Part shown: positions 17,105 through 25,529 of the stretch, piece after piece
How positions within the stretch are numbered: the stretch's first letter is position 1
How the letters are laid out: every line of letters starts with the position of its first letter
Assembly (NCBI GenBank): GCA_030154085.1
Contig: JASKKR010000015.1
Span: forward strand, 1-46,416
Length of the DNA stretch: 46,416 bases
Source: Candidatus Cloacimonadota bacterium
GTDB taxonomy: Bacteria; Cloacimonadota; Cloacimonadia; Cloacimonadales; Cloacimonadaceae
Direction: 5' to 3'
Program-made: the position numbers and the translations under genes
Notes under the pieces: model-generated
What the model saw: the letters and a program-made list of their open reading frames with translations, nothing else
What the model was told of the DNA's origin: nothing
The model's database searches: none

Positions 17105-17403
17105 TACTTCTCCTTGGCTCCAGTGATCGCAAAATCAGGACACAGACGATCACAGGTCTCGCAATGGATGCATTTTTCCGGGGCTTGGACATATGGCGAG
17201 CCGTCGCTCTTGCGACCAAGACATCCGGTGGGACAAAAAGCTACGCAAATTCCGCACTTTTTGCACCAATTGTGATAGATCAATACGGGAGAATCTTTCT
17301 CTGCCGGAGATTTTACTTCGGTGGCTTCTACTTCCATTTTTTCCAGAGCATCTTCTTCCTTGATGATCATGCCCATACGGTCTTTTATGACTTTGTTGGA
17401 CAT
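17104..17403 (-). CDS. korD: 2-oxoacid:ferredoxin oxidoreductase, delta (ferredoxin-like) subunit
   Basis: A 99-residue ferredoxin subunit that passes electrons from the catalytic subunits to ferredoxin. Two 4Fe-4S motifs are present in the C-terminal half: CKKCGICVAFCPTGCLG and CIHCETCDRLCP, both CxxCxxCxxxC(P). The N-terminal 40 residues are acidic and Lys-rich, without clear homology. It overlaps korA by one base and lies 40 bp downstream of the aminotransferase stop. Confidence 0.94.
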   Translation of the reverse strand: MSNKVIKDRMGMIIKEEDALEKMEVEATEVKSPAEKDSPVLIYHNWCKKCGICVAFCPTGCLGRKSDGSPYVQAPEKCIHCETCDRLCPDFAITGAKEK

Positions 17404-17443
17404 TATTATTCCTCCAGTTTATCTGTGTATCTCTTGTATATCT

Positions 17444-18658
17444 TTATTTTTTAAGTTGCTTTTTGAAGAAATTTCCCAAACGTTTTGCGCCTTCTTCGTT
17501 CTTTTCTATGGTCTCATAGGAGAAGTTTAAGCGCATAGTGTTTTTACCACCACCATCACAGAAGAACGAAGTTCCAGCTACATAGGCTACCTTTTCTTCT
17601 TGGATGCATTTCAAGAGCAATTCGTCCGTATCCATATATTCCGGAGCACTTGCCATCATAAATAGACCGCCTTTAGGCTTTGTCCACGTGATCTCTTCCG
17701 GCATATATTTATCCAAAGCAGCGAGAAAGCCCTTTTGTTTTACAGAGTACATCCGGCGGATCTCTTCGATCTTGGGATCCAGGAGTCCCTTTTCCATATA
17801 GCGAGCTGCGATTCTCTGAGTGAACGGAGGAGTACACAGATCAGTAGCTTGCTTCCCGACTACGATCTTGTCCAATACATCTGGATGACCAGCTACCCAA
17901 CCTATTCTGAATCCCGGGCAAAAGATCTTGGAGAAAGTGCCTAGCAATACCACATGACCAGTGCCATCTAGTTCATAGATGGTCTTTTGATCACTGCCTT
18001 CATAGCGCAGCTCACGATAGGGGCTGTCTTCTATGATCAGCACATCATATTTGTGCGCCAGCTCAATGATTTCCTTTCTGCGTCTTTCGGTCATAGTGAC
18101 TCCAGCCGGATTTTGAAAATCAGGAATAAGGTAGATGAATTTGGGCTTTATGCCCTTATCTGCCAGCTTTTTCAGCTCTGCTTCCATGATCTGAGGGTCC
18201 TCCCCTTCATCATCCATCGGGATGCCAATCATCTTGGCTCCGTAGGAATTGAAGGCAGAGAGTCCCCCTAAATAAGAAGGTAAACCTACGATCACGTAGT
18301 CTCCGCGGTCTATAAACATCTTGGCGATTAGATCCAGAGCCTGTTGGGAAGCAGTCGTGATGATGAGGTTGTCCACACTCATCTCGATGCCTTGGGATCT
18401 GTAGCGCTCTACTAATTGAGTGCGAAGTAGCATGTCGCCTTCAGTAGCGCCATATTGAAGTGCGGAAGCGGCTTCAGTATCCATAACTTCCATCATAATC
18501 TGTTTGAGTTCCACTGTTGGGAATGTCTCAGGGCTGGGGAACCCACCGCTAAAAGAAATCAATCCGGGGGTGCTGAGATATTTCAGCAATTCACGGATAG
18601 CAGACCGTCTCATCCCCTTAATATTGGTGGATAATGCTTCTGGTAAGTTGGTGATCAT
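17444..18658 (-). CDS. PLP-dependent aminotransferase, class I/II (LysN/2-aminoadipate aminotransferase-like)
   Basis: A fold-type I aminotransferase of 404 residues that transfers amino groups from amino acids to 2-oxoglutarate. Visible features: LISFSGGFPSPETFP near the N-terminus, ITTASQQALDLIAK (phosphate-site region), DFQNPAGVTM, IIEDSPYRELRY (PLP-ring Asp/Tyr), the Schiff-base lysine in LLGTFSKIFCPGFRIGW and the C-terminal substrate Arg in NTMRLNFSY. The short SGGFPS N-terminus resembles multi-substrate LysN/aromatic enzymes. The ATG at 18658 has a GGAGG site. Its position directly before korDABC indicates that it supplies the 2-oxoacids oxidised by that enzyme. Confidence 0.92.
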   Translation of the reverse strand: MITNLPEALSTNIKGMRRSAIRELLKYLSTPGLISFSGGFPSPETFPTVELKQIMMEVMDTEAASALQYGATEGDMLLRTQLVERYRSQGIEMSVDNLIITTASQQALDLIAKMFIDRGDYVIVGLPSYLGGLSAFNSYGAKMIGIPMDDEGEDPQIMEAELKKLADKGIKPKFIYLIPDFQNPAGVTMTERRRKEIIELAHKYDVLIIEDSPYRELRYEGSDQKTIYELDGTGHVVLLGTFSKIFCPGFRIGWVAGHPDVLDKIVVGKQATDLCTPPFTQRIAARYMEKGLLDPKIEEIRRMYSVKQKGFLAALDKYMPEEITWTKPKGGLFMMASAPEYMDTDELLLKCIQEEKVAYVAGTSFFCDGGGKNTMRLNFSYETIEKNEEGAKRLGNFFKKQLKK

Positions 18659-18677
18659 GATGATCCTCCATTTATCT

Positions 18678-18968
18678 TTATTTTTCTTCGTAAACTAAGA
18701 CTTTCTTGTTTTGCTTGCGCCAGGCTCGGTAAGCTTCCTTGATTTCCAGCTCCCAAACTATGCGCTTGTCCATATCTTCAAATGTGATGATATCTATATA
18801 ATAGGTCCGTTTATTCTTCCCAATGAAGCTTTTTTTAGGGAATTCAACAACAATTTCGCCTTCAATATTCAGGATCGTCAGCTCATTTAAAAATACCCCC
18901 TCAGCTATTTCCACTACAGCTCGGGCTTCAACGCTGCCGGATTGCACATCGCGAAAATGAATATTCAT
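18678..18968 (-). CDS. Small SpoVG-like protein
   Basis: A 96-residue protein whose pattern resembles SpoVG: an early strand with VEARAVVEIAEGVFLNELTI, a central NIEGEIVVEFPKKSF segment matching the family's 'VIEG..GlfV.mPs' position, and a strand/helix end (YYIDIITFEDMDKRIVWELEI). The match is by pattern only and it lacks the exact SpoVG signature, so it may belong to a related beta-rich family. SpoVG proteins bind nucleic acid and act as regulators. It is the first gene of the catabolic operon, 19 bp before the aminotransferase, with a promoter immediately upstream. Confidence 0.6.
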   Translation of the reverse strand: MNIHFRDVQSGSVEARAVVEIAEGVFLNELTILNIEGEIVVEFPKKSFIGKNKRTYYIDIITFEDMDKRIVWELEIKEAYRAWRKQNKKVLVYEEK

Positions 18969-18995
18969 ATCTACTCCATTGTTATTCTAGAGACC

Positions 18996-19023
18996 CCTAT
19001 AAAACTTATGCCTTTATGGTCAA
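18996..19023 (-). promoter_or_regulatory. Likely promoter of the SpoVG-like/aminotransferase/kor operon
   Basis: On the minus strand a TTGACC hexamer (19018-19023) is separated by 16 bp from TATAGG (18996-19001), about 28 bp before the start codon. No other strong candidate exists between this gene and the divergent nadC. Confidence 0.5.
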
Positions 19024-19444
19024 GTATTTTTTGTCAATAATCAGCGAAATTTAAAAACTTTCTGTATGTCTATACAAAACCAAATTCGGTACAGATTTGA
19101 ACTCTTTTCACATGAGGGAATTACCAACAATGCTGAATTGCCCTGGCTAAGGCTATTCTGCATCATTCCCAGCCCTCATCCAGCTCAGGACTGCATGCCT
19201 GCAAAACCACTTATAATCCAGCCCTAAGAACGCAGTACTGGGTCGAAATAGGCTCCTTGTGGTGAGGAAAGTTCAAGAGTGCAAATAGATCAAGTAGTTA
19301 GCCATATTTAATGTGGGCAAAAACAATCTTTTTCTTGACAAAAGAAGCAGAGATGAGATCTTGACCCTCAAAGAGGTTCAAGAGAAATATATGTGTATAC
19401 GAAGTATTAAGACCCTAGCCAATAATGAATTATATAGAGACATT

Positions 19445-19476
19445 AAGCATTTGCATTCCGCAAATGCTTTTTTTTT
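19445..19476 (+). terminator. Terminator-like hairpin directly upstream of nadC (possible attenuator)
   Basis: Perfect 10-bp arms AAGCATTTGC and GCAAATGCTT flank a 5-base loop and run into nine Ts. Only 4 bases separate the T run from the nadC ribosome-binding site GGGAGG, so there is no room for a promoter after it. It may be a leader attenuator, or the terminator of an unannotated upstream RNA, or a 5'-end mRNA hairpin if the TATATAG at 19431 is the -10 box. Confidence 0.75.
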
Positions 19477-19490
19477 GATTGGGAGGATCT

Positions 19491-20312
19491 GTGTTTTTAG
19501 AAGAGATTATACGTAAAAGTTTGGAAGAAGATATCGGCTCAGGTGACATCACCACAAACTATCTGGATCTAGAACCTATGACAACAACTGCCTATATGAT
19601 CGCCAAGGCAGATGGCGTCTTAGCCGGAATTGATGTGGCAAAAGCCGTATTTAGAATGCTTGACAAGGATCTGAAGATCACTTTATATCGCAAAGATGGT
19701 GATACCGTTAAACCACAAGATGAGATTCTTAAGGTCGAAGGAAATCCTGCCAGCATTCTGCAAGCGGAACGCACAGCGCTAAACTTCATACAGAGGCTTT
19801 CCGGGATTGCTACTCAAACTCGTGCAATGGTGGATAAAATCTCAAGCACTAAAGCTCGATTACTAGATACTCGTAAGACCACTCCGCTTCTCAGAAACCT
19901 CGAAAAATACGCTGTTCGCGTGGGGGGAGGGTTAAATCATCGCAATGGCCTATACGATATGATCATGCTGAAGGAAAATCATCTTAGAGCAGCCGGTGGC
20001 ATCAAAAAGGCTATTGATGAAATACGTAAAAAAAACGCTACATACAAGATAGAGGTAGAAGTCACCAATCTCGATGAACTAGCTGAGGCTGTCGCAGCTA
20101 AGGTGGATAGAGTCATGTTGGATAACATGAGCCTCAAAGATATCCGTGCTGCTGTAAAAGCATATAAAAAAGACGTGGAGATAGAAGTTTCAGGTGGCAT
20201 TACCGAAGAGAACATTCTGGCTTATGCCAAAACAGGCGTGCACTATATCTCCAGCGGTGCCCTCACGCATTCATACAAGTCACTAGACATCAGTTTGTTA
20301 TTTAAGGAGTAA
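19491..20312 (+). CDS. nadC: Nicotinate-nucleotide pyrophosphorylase (carboxylating; quinolinate phosphoribosyltransferase)
   Basis: Converts quinolinate and PRPP to nicotinate mononucleotide in de novo NAD synthesis. The protein of about 273 residues has the N-terminal LEEDIGSGDITTNYL segment, the ALNFIQRLSGIAT helix, the PRPP/quinolinate-binding stretch DTRKTTPLLRNLEKYAVRVGG followed by NHRNGLYDMIMLKENHL, and the barrel-end motif VEVTNLDE...MLDNMS...EVSGGI. I take the GTG at 19491 as start because it follows GGGAGG by 4 bases and gives the usual N-terminus; a TTG at 19479 would add four residues overlapping the ribosome-binding site. No nadA or nadB is nearby. A terminator-like hairpin immediately precedes it. 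Confidence 0.95.
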   Translation: MFLEEIIRKSLEEDIGSGDITTNYLDLEPMTTTAYMIAKADGVLAGIDVAKAVFRMLDKDLKITLYRKDGDTVKPQDEILKVEGNPASILQAERTALNFIQRLSGIATQTRAMVDKISSTKARLLDTRKTTPLLRNLEKYAVRVGGGLNHRNGLYDMIMLKENHLRAAGGIKKAIDEIRKKNATYKIEVEVTNLDELAEAVAAKVDRVMLDNMSLKDIRAAVKAYKKDVEIEVSGGITEENILAYAKTGVHYISSGALTHSYKSLDISLLFKE

Positions 20313-20316
20313 ATAT

Positions 20317-21033
20317 ATGGAAGAACAACTCAAGACCTTGGCAGCGATGCAGAAATTGGACGACAAGATCGGTCGATATCGCACCCTGCAGGAGGAATTG
20401 CCCAAACAACTCAATGAGATCAATGAGCGTGTGGAAGAAGCTACTGCAAATCTTTTGGCAGGGGAAAGTCATAAGGCTGAGATCAATAAACAGCAGCGAG
20501 CTTTGGAAAATGACATAAAGCAATATCAAGAACAAATCAAGAAGTATGCACACCAACTCAATGAGATCAAGACCAACAAAGAATACAAAGCCCTCAACAG
20601 TGAGATCGCCTATCTCAAAGACAAGATTTCTGAGATCGAATCCCAGCTACTGAGTCTCATGGAAGAAGAGAATCAAGCCATTGAAATAAACAAGGATCTC
20701 AAGGCAAAACTCGATGAGGCTGAAGCAAACAAGCGAGCCAAAGAAGGTGATCTGAAAGCTCAGATAGCAGAGCTGGAAATCCAAGTTGAACGCACAAGAG
20801 CGGAGCGTAATAAGCTCGCCAAGACCCTGCCGGTACCTCTTATAAAACGCTATGGTAACTTGATTAAGAACAAAGACAATCTCGCCGTGGTCTACAATCG
20901 TGATGGATCTTGTGGTGGATGTGGCTTTGTTTTGAGACAGCAGATGCGCATCGAGTTGCAACTTCGTAAGAAGATAATCTATTGTGAGAATTGTGGTAGA
21001 ATCATCGTGGAAAAGGATTTTATAGACGAATAA
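20317..21033 (+). CDS. Coiled-coil C4-type zinc-ribbon protein (DUF164/CT398-like)
   Basis: A 238-residue protein: residues 1-175 form a long charged coiled-coil hairpin (for example LNEIKTNKEYKALNSEIAYL), and the C-terminus has a zinc ribbon with CGGCGF and, 20 or so residues later, CENCGRII. This layout matches the widespread bacterial family of unknown function often called CT398 or DUF164, proposed to act as an adaptor in secretion or envelope processes or to bind nucleic acid. It begins 4 bp after nadC, in the same transcript, and is followed by a strong terminator. Confidence 0.9.
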   Translation: MEEQLKTLAAMQKLDDKIGRYRTLQEELPKQLNEINERVEEATANLLAGESHKAEINKQQRALENDIKQYQEQIKKYAHQLNEIKTNKEYKALNSEIAYLKDKISEIESQLLSLMEEENQAIEINKDLKAKLDEAEANKRAKEGDLKAQIAELEIQVERTRAERNKLAKTLPVPLIKRYGNLIKNKDNLAVVYNRDGSCGGCGFVLRQQMRIELQLRKKIIYCENCGRIIVEKDFIDE

Positions 21034-21059
21034 ACGGTAGCTACAGAGATATTGTTTTA

Positions 21060-21113
21060 GGCATAGAAACCGCTATGCCAAGAAAAAAGCCCCAATTTAA
21101 TTGGGGCTTTTTT
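21060..21113. terminator. Bidirectional terminator between the zinc-ribbon gene and the decarboxylase operon
   Basis: Arms AAAAAAGCCCCAAT (21083-21096) and ATTGGGGCTTTTTT (21100-21113) are perfect over 14 bp with a 3-base loop, so the hairpin has T runs on both strands and can serve both converging operons. A second small hairpin, GGCATAG/CTATGCC (21060-21079), lies just before it. Confidence 0.92.
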
Positions 21114-21164
21114 AATTCACAAAACCGGGGTCAAAGTCAGATCCGGGGTATTAGCACGCTAAAT

Positions 21165-22292
21165 CTAGGATCCAAAGATACCCAGCATCACTCCTGCCGC
21201 CACTGCTGAGCCTACCACTCCCGCTACGTTTGGTGCCATGGCATGCATGACCAGGTAGTTTGTGCGGTCATATTGTTGTCCGACCATTTGCACAACTCGC
21301 GAGGAAGCGGGCACAGCTGAGACTCCTGCTGCTCCGATGAGGGGGTTGATCTTACTCTTAAGGAAGAGATTCATTATCTTTGCAAAGATTACCCCAGTAG
21401 CAGTAGCCACACAGAAACTTGCAGCTCCCAAAAGGAAGATCTTGATGGTTGAAGCCGTCAAAAAGATATCAGCAGTTGTTTTAGCTCCGATAGTGAGTCC
21501 TATAAGCACTGTGACGACATCAATTAAGACGGTTCTAGCGCTTCCCGCGAGGCGATCGGTGACTCCACTCTCTTTGAGTAAATTACCCAAGAATAACATT
21601 GCTAAAAGTACTACAGAACCGGGGGCGATTAAAGCAGTGACAATGAACGCTACAATCGGGAAGAATATTTTCTCTTTCTTGGAAACGACTCGTAACGCCT
21701 TCATCTTGATCACACGTTCTTTTTTGGTGGTCAAGAGCTTCATGATTGGCGGCTGGATTACCGGCACCAGTGCCATATAGGAATAGGCAGCCAAGGCTAT
21801 TGATCCCAAGAGATGGGGCGCCATTTTGGAGGCTAAAAAGATCGAGGTGGGACCATCAGCGCCACCGATAATGCCAATAGAGGCTGCTTCCATGATATTG
21901 AATCCTAAGAGAAGGGATCCCATAAAAGTGGCAAAAATGCCAAATTGGGCAGCCGCACCCAAGAGGATGAGTTTGGGATTGGCAATCAGGGTGCTAAAGT
22001 CGGTCATAGCTCCCACTCCGAGGAATATCAGGGAGGGATAGATGCCTTTACTGACACCGAAGTAGAGATAGGAAAGCACGGAGCCTTCTGTCTCCACACC
22101 CATTCCTTGAGCTGCTACGCCGGGGATATTGCCAACGACCATTCCAAAACCGATCGGCACCAAGAGCAGAGGTTCATATTCTTTGCTGATGCCCAAATAA
22201 ATAAAGAACAGACCGGCAATCATCATAATGATGTTGCCCAATTCTATATTCAGGAATCCGGTGGTTTGGATAAATTGAATTAATTCTTGCAT
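21165..22292 (-). CDS. oadB: Na+-translocating decarboxylase, beta subunit (membrane carboxybiotin decarboxylase)
   Basis: The integral membrane subunit that decarboxylates carboxybiotin and pumps Na+ outward. The 375-residue protein has about ten helices and the conserved GGADGPTSIFLASKMAP motif containing the Na+-site Asp, plus the second-half motif AAGVSAVPASSRVVQ and the C-terminal GPNVAG-like stretch MAPNVAGVVGSAVAAGVML. It starts 3 bp after the biotin-carrier gene and ends the four-gene operon. Given the carboxyltransferase at the head of the operon, the most likely complex is methylmalonyl-CoA decarboxylase; oxaloacetate or glutaconyl-CoA decarboxylase are alternatives. Confidence 0.95.
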   Translation of the reverse strand: MQELIQFIQTTGFLNIELGNIIMMIAGLFFIYLGISKEYEPLLLVPIGFGMVVGNIPGVAAQGMGVETEGSVLSYLYFGVSKGIYPSLIFLGVGAMTDFSTLIANPKLILLGAAAQFGIFATFMGSLLLGFNIMEAASIGIIGGADGPTSIFLASKMAPHLLGSIALAAYSYMALVPVIQPPIMKLLTTKKERVIKMKALRVVSKKEKIFFPIVAFIVTALIAPGSVVLLAMLFLGNLLKESGVTDRLAGSARTVLIDVVTVLIGLTIGAKTTADIFLTASTIKIFLLGAASFCVATATGVIFAKIMNLFLKSKINPLIGAAGVSAVPASSRVVQMVGQQYDRTNYLVMHAMAPNVAGVVGSAVAAGVMLGIFGS

Positions 22293-22295
22293 GCT

Positions 22296-23039
22296 TTAAG
22301 ACTCCAATTCGATCAGAGGATCACCTTCTTGCACGCTATCTCCTCTTTTTACATGAATCTTTTTTACTTTTCCGTTCTTTGTAAAATGGATCTCGCTCTC
22401 CATCTTCATAGCTTCAAGAATCACCGCCACATCGCCATCGTGTACATATTGATTTACATTAACTGGCACATCGATGATGGTCCCAGGAATGGGTGCTTTG
22501 ACGACATTGTCATCCGAGGCAGCGGATTGGGCAGGGCTATTTTGCACAGTTTCTATTCTCTGATACTTAGGACTGGCTTTGCTCTTTGCATTTTTTTGAG
22601 CCGATGCTGTTACTTCATCACTTTCCAAAGTCATAAGCACGTCGCCCTCCTGAACAAGAGTACGCTCTTTGACCATGATCTTGCTGATAGTAGCATCTAT
22701 TGGAGAGGAAATCTCGGATTCCATCTTCATTGCTTCGATCACCACTATAGTCTGTCCACTTTTGACCTTATCGCCTTCGCGGACGGGAATCTTGATGATC
22801 ACTCCAGGCAGTGGAGCGCGAACTTCACCGGAGGCGAGGTCAATCCCACTGGTAAAAGATGGTGCCATGGGCACTGCTCTATCACGTCCTTCCAGTTTGG
22901 GAACATCGCTTTGGTGATCTTCTTCGATCTGAACCAAATAGTCGTCCCCATTGATATTTATTTTGGCATGATTGCTGGAGTGTTCCAAAATGCGGGCTTC
23001 AAATCGTTCCCCGCCGATGATCAGTTTGTAGGTTTTCAT
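22296..23039 (-). CDS. Biotin carrier subunit with two biotinyl domains
   Basis: The carrier that moves CO2 as carboxybiotin from the carboxyltransferase to the membrane subunit. It is 247 residues, about twice the usual size, because it has two complete biotinyl domains: residues about 71-140 with VVIEAMKMESEI (Lys105) and about 178-246 with VILEAMKMESEI (Lys212). Both contain the biotinylation motif AMKM with the flanking Glu and the APxPG entry turn (APLPGVI, APIPGTI). The N-terminal 50 residues resemble the small domain seen at the start of many decarboxylase gamma/carrier subunits (KLIIGGERFEARI). The two domains are separated by a flexible Ala/Lys/Ser/Gln linker (about 144-177). It overlaps the OadG-like gene by 4 bp. 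Confidence 0.93.
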   Translation of the reverse strand: MKTYKLIIGGERFEARILEHSSNHAKININGDDYLVQIEEDHQSDVPKLEGRDRAVPMAPSFTSGIDLASGEVRAPLPGVIIKIPVREGDKVKSGQTIVVIEAMKMESEISSPIDATISKIMVKERTLVQEGDVLMTLESDEVTASAQKNAKSKASPKYQRIETVQNSPAQSAASDDNVVKAPIPGTIIDVPVNVNQYVHDGDVAVILEAMKMESEIHFTKNGKVKKIHVKRGDSVQEGDPLIELES

Positions 23040-23881
23040 TTATTTCTCCTTAGAGGGATAAATTCGCGGTTTGGCATTGATAAGATACCGCTGGCGCGCC
23101 ATTGATTAGCAGGTGTGCGCCGGAAGGTGAGCACCATTTTGCGTTTTTCTTCCAGCTCCAGATCATGCAAATAAAGTGCTGTAATAGCAGCCACGATCAC
23201 GTTGCGGCTGAGGTCTTTCGGAGCTTTTTTGAGATTCTTGTTGGAATCAAGTTCCAAAGTCTTGTTTCCCTTCCCTTCCCGGGATAGGTGCACCAATTGA
23301 CTGATGATGATACTGGTGATTAACAATGCAGAAAATACTACAAGCATCCCCACGATAGTCACGCTGAGTCCATAGAGCACAATATCTTTAGAAAAGGCTT
23401 TCTTTACTTCCAGGACAGTCTCTGGCTTGATCCCCAAAGCTTGGATAGACTGATTGTCCCAACTATTATCGAGCGGGTCTTCGTTACCCAAAAGAGATCT
23501 TAGCTTTTTCGGTGGGATATTCAGACTGTGGGCTATCTCTGTTATAGTACTTAGTTCATTGAAGCCAAATTCCACGGTTTGTTTGGCCAGAACAGCTCTA
23601 TAGGGTGTGATGCCCAATTTGCTCAAGGTTGTCCCATCGAGAACTTCGTTACCGGGCTCGAGACCGAGGGCAGCTTTCCAGGCTTTGATATCTTGGATAT
23701 CCAGTTTTTCTGCTACTTGTAGGAGGGTATCTCTATTGTTAAACCTATATTCAGATTCCACTTCCGCTTCACGAATGAGAGAGAGCGAATCATTCACCGC
23801 GCCATTTTGGAGGGGAGCATCCATCTGTGCCCCCAGAATCAGTGGGATAACCAGCAAGATTACACAGGATAATTTATGCAT
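23036..23881 (-). CDS. OadG-like small membrane subunit with duplicated periplasmic N-terminal domain
   Basis: The C-terminal third is OadG-like: a single membrane helix (LSVTIVGMLVVFSALLITSI) followed by a charged cytoplasmic tail, as in gamma/delta subunits that hold the decarboxylase complex together. Unlike the usual short subunit, this 281-residue protein begins with a signal peptide (MHKLSCVILLVIPLILGAQ) and has about 150 extra extracytoplasmic residues. These contain two related units, each with a VAEKLDI/IAHSLNI helix, a KALGLE/RSLLGNE turn, and an LGITPYRAVLAKQ/LGIKPETVLEVKK end. I chose the ATG at 23881, which has AAGGG upstream and avoids overlapping the preceding gene; the ATG at 23911 has no good site. 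Identification as OadG rests on position, helix and length of the tail. Confidence 0.82.
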   Translation of the reverse strand: MHKLSCVILLVIPLILGAQMDAPLQNGAVNDSLSLIREAEVESEYRFNNRDTLLQVAEKLDIQDIKAWKAALGLEPGNEVLDGTTLSKLGITPYRAVLAKQTVEFGFNELSTITEIAHSLNIPPKKLRSLLGNEDPLDNSWDNQSIQALGIKPETVLEVKKAFSKDIVLYGLSVTIVGMLVVFSALLITSIIISQLVHLSREGKGNKTLELDSNKNLKKAPKDLSRNVIVAAITALYLHDLELEEKRKMVLTFRRTPANQWRASGILSMPNREFIPLRRNK

Positions 23882-23891
23882 TTCGAATCCC

Positions 23892-25442
23892 TTAAAGTGG
23901 TATGTTTCCATGCTTGCGTGGAGGGATAGTGTCTTTTTTATTGGCGAGCATCTCGAGGGCGCGCACTAAGCGGAAGCGTGTGGTGGCGGGCTCGATAATA
24001 TCGTCTATGTATCCTCGTTCTGCAGCGCGATACGGATTTGCGAAGAGATCACGATATTCTTCTTCGCGTTCGTTGAGCACCTGTTTGGGATTATCACTTG
24101 CTTTGACTTCTTTACGGAAGATGACCTCCACTGCGCTTTTAGGACCCATCACAGCGATCTCAGCGGTTGGCCAAGCATAGACCAAATCTGCTCGCATATG
24201 GCGGCTATTCATAACGCAATATGCACCACCATAGGCTTTGCGGATAATGACTGTGATCTTTGGTACGGTAGCTTCAGCAAAGGCATAAAGTAGTTTTGCA
24301 CCATTGCGGATAATGCCATTATGCTCCTGAGAAGTTCCTGGTAAAAAGCCAGGCACATCTTCAAATACGACTAAAGGGATATTAAAGGCATCACAAAAGC
24401 GTACAAAACGAGCAGCTTTGATGGAGGCATCGATATCAAGCACTCCTGCCAGTACTTTTGGTTGATTTGCCACCACGCCGACAGAATATCCATTAAGTCG
24501 ACCAAAGCCCACTACGATGTTTTGGGCAAAATTGCCCATCACCTGCAGGAATTCTCCATCATCCATAATTGGATAGATTACGTCGAGTATATCGTAGGGT
24601 TTAGTGGGATTTTCCGGGATCACTTCATCAAGCTCAGGGATTAATCTGGAGATGGGATCGCCACTCGGGAGAACGGGAGGGTCTTCCATGTTGTTATTCG
24701 GAATGTAGGATAGGAGTTTCTTGATCAAAAGCAAGGTTTCTTCTTCGCTATCCGTCATAAAGTGGGCTACTCCGCTTTTACTGGCGTGGATCTGAGCCCC
24801 GCCAAGGTGTTCGGTAGTCACTGTCTCATTGAGAACTGTCTTCACTACCTTAGGACCTGTGACAAACATATAGCTATTGTGCTTTTCCATGAACACAAAG
24901 TCTGTAATTGCGGGAGAATATACCGCTCCTCCAGCACAGGGTCCCAGGATTGCTGATATCTGGGGAATGACACCACTGGCCATTACATTGCGCCAAAAGA
25001 TCTCGGCATAGCCAGCCAGAGCATCCACACCTTCCTGGATGCGGGCTCCACCAGAGTCATTCAAGCCAATCAATGGGCATCCATTTTTTAGAGCCATATC
25101 CATGATTTTACAAATCTTTTCGGCATAGGTTTTGGAGAGGGAACCGCCAAACACAGTGAAATCCTGTGCGAAGAGATATACCACGCGTCCATTGATGGTG
25201 GCAGATCCTGTTACGACTCCATCGCCATCAAAGACGGTATTTTCCATACCAAAATTATGGCATTGGTGCCTCACAAAGAGATCAAATTCTTCAAAACTAT
25301 CGGGATCTACTAAAAGGGCAATCCTTTCGCGTGCTGTAAGTTTTCCTTTTTCATGCTGTTCGGCGATGCGTTTCTCACCACCGCCGAGCTGGGCTTTCTG
25401 CTTTCGAAGCCTCAGTTTGTCGAGGGGTTTGATGCTATCCAT
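23892..25442 (-). CDS. mmdA: Methylmalonyl-CoA decarboxylase alpha subunit / acyl-CoA carboxyltransferase
   Basis: The carboxyltransferase subunit of 516 residues that transfers the carboxyl group of (S)-methylmalonyl-CoA to biotin, releasing propionyl-CoA. Visible family features: [20 protein letters not shown] at the N-terminus, [20 protein letters not shown] and [12 protein letters not shown] (first oxyanion hole), [20 protein letters not shown] and [42 protein letters not shown] (second). It is closer in pattern to propionyl-CoA/methylmalonyl-CoA enzymes than to acetyl-CoA carboxylase. First gene of the operon mmdA, OadG-like, biotin carrier, oadB; no biotin carboxylase is present, which favours a decarboxylase rather than a carboxylase. 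Confidence 0.93.
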   Translation of the reverse strand: MDSIKPLDKLRLRKQKAQLGGGEKRIAEQHEKGKLTARERIALLVDPDSFEEFDLFVRHQCHNFGMENTVFDGDGVVTGSATINGRVVYLFAQDFTVFGGSLSKTYAEKICKIMDMALKNGCPLIGLNDSGGARIQEGVDALAGYAEIFWRNVMASGVIPQISAILGPCAGGAVYSPAITDFVFMEKHNSYMFVTGPKVVKTVLNETVTTEHLGGAQIHASKSGVAHFMTDSEEETLLLIKKLLSYIPNNNMEDPPVLPSGDPISRLIPELDEVIPENPTKPYDILDVIYPIMDDGEFLQVMGNFAQNIVVGFGRLNGYSVGVVANQPKVLAGVLDIDASIKAARFVRFCDAFNIPLVVFEDVPGFLPGTSQEHNGIIRNGAKLLYAFAEATVPKITVIIRKAYGGAYCVMNSRHMRADLVYAWPTAEIAVMGPKSAVEVIFRKEVKASDNPKQVLNEREEEYRDLFANPYRAAERGYIDDIIEPATTRFRLVRALEMLANKKDTIPPRKHGNIPL

Positions 25443-25529
25443 TTGTTATCTATCCTCTTTTTCATTTATTAAATTTGTGACAATTTGGAAGACAGTTTTC
25501 ACAGCTTTACTTTTACGTAAAGGGAAATC

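Larger units (their letters stand above)
18969..19490. other. Gene-free stretch between the SpoVG-like gene and nadC
   Basis: This 522-bp divergent region holds the minus-strand promoter near its left end and a plus-strand terminator-like hairpin directly before nadC (19445-19476). A TTGACA hexamer sits at 19335-19340 and a TATATAG at 19431-19437, but no well-spaced promoter pair is evident. The middle section (19060-19330) has no recognisable gene, tRNA or known RNA. Confidence 0.6.

Noticed and set aside
19240-19290. GAGGAAAGTT resembles a conserved piece of RNase P RNA.
   Set aside because: The flanking conserved segments are absent and the region is too short for RNase P RNA.
19313-19516. 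A 67-codon plus-strand frame before nadC.
   Set aside because: It begins with GTG without a ribosome-binding site, runs through the terminator hairpin and into nadC; it looks like chance.
22287-23105. A 272-codon plus-strand frame opposite the biotin carrier gene.
   Set aside because: It is the antisense shadow of a clear gene; composition is rich in Cys, His and Phe with no recognisable domain.
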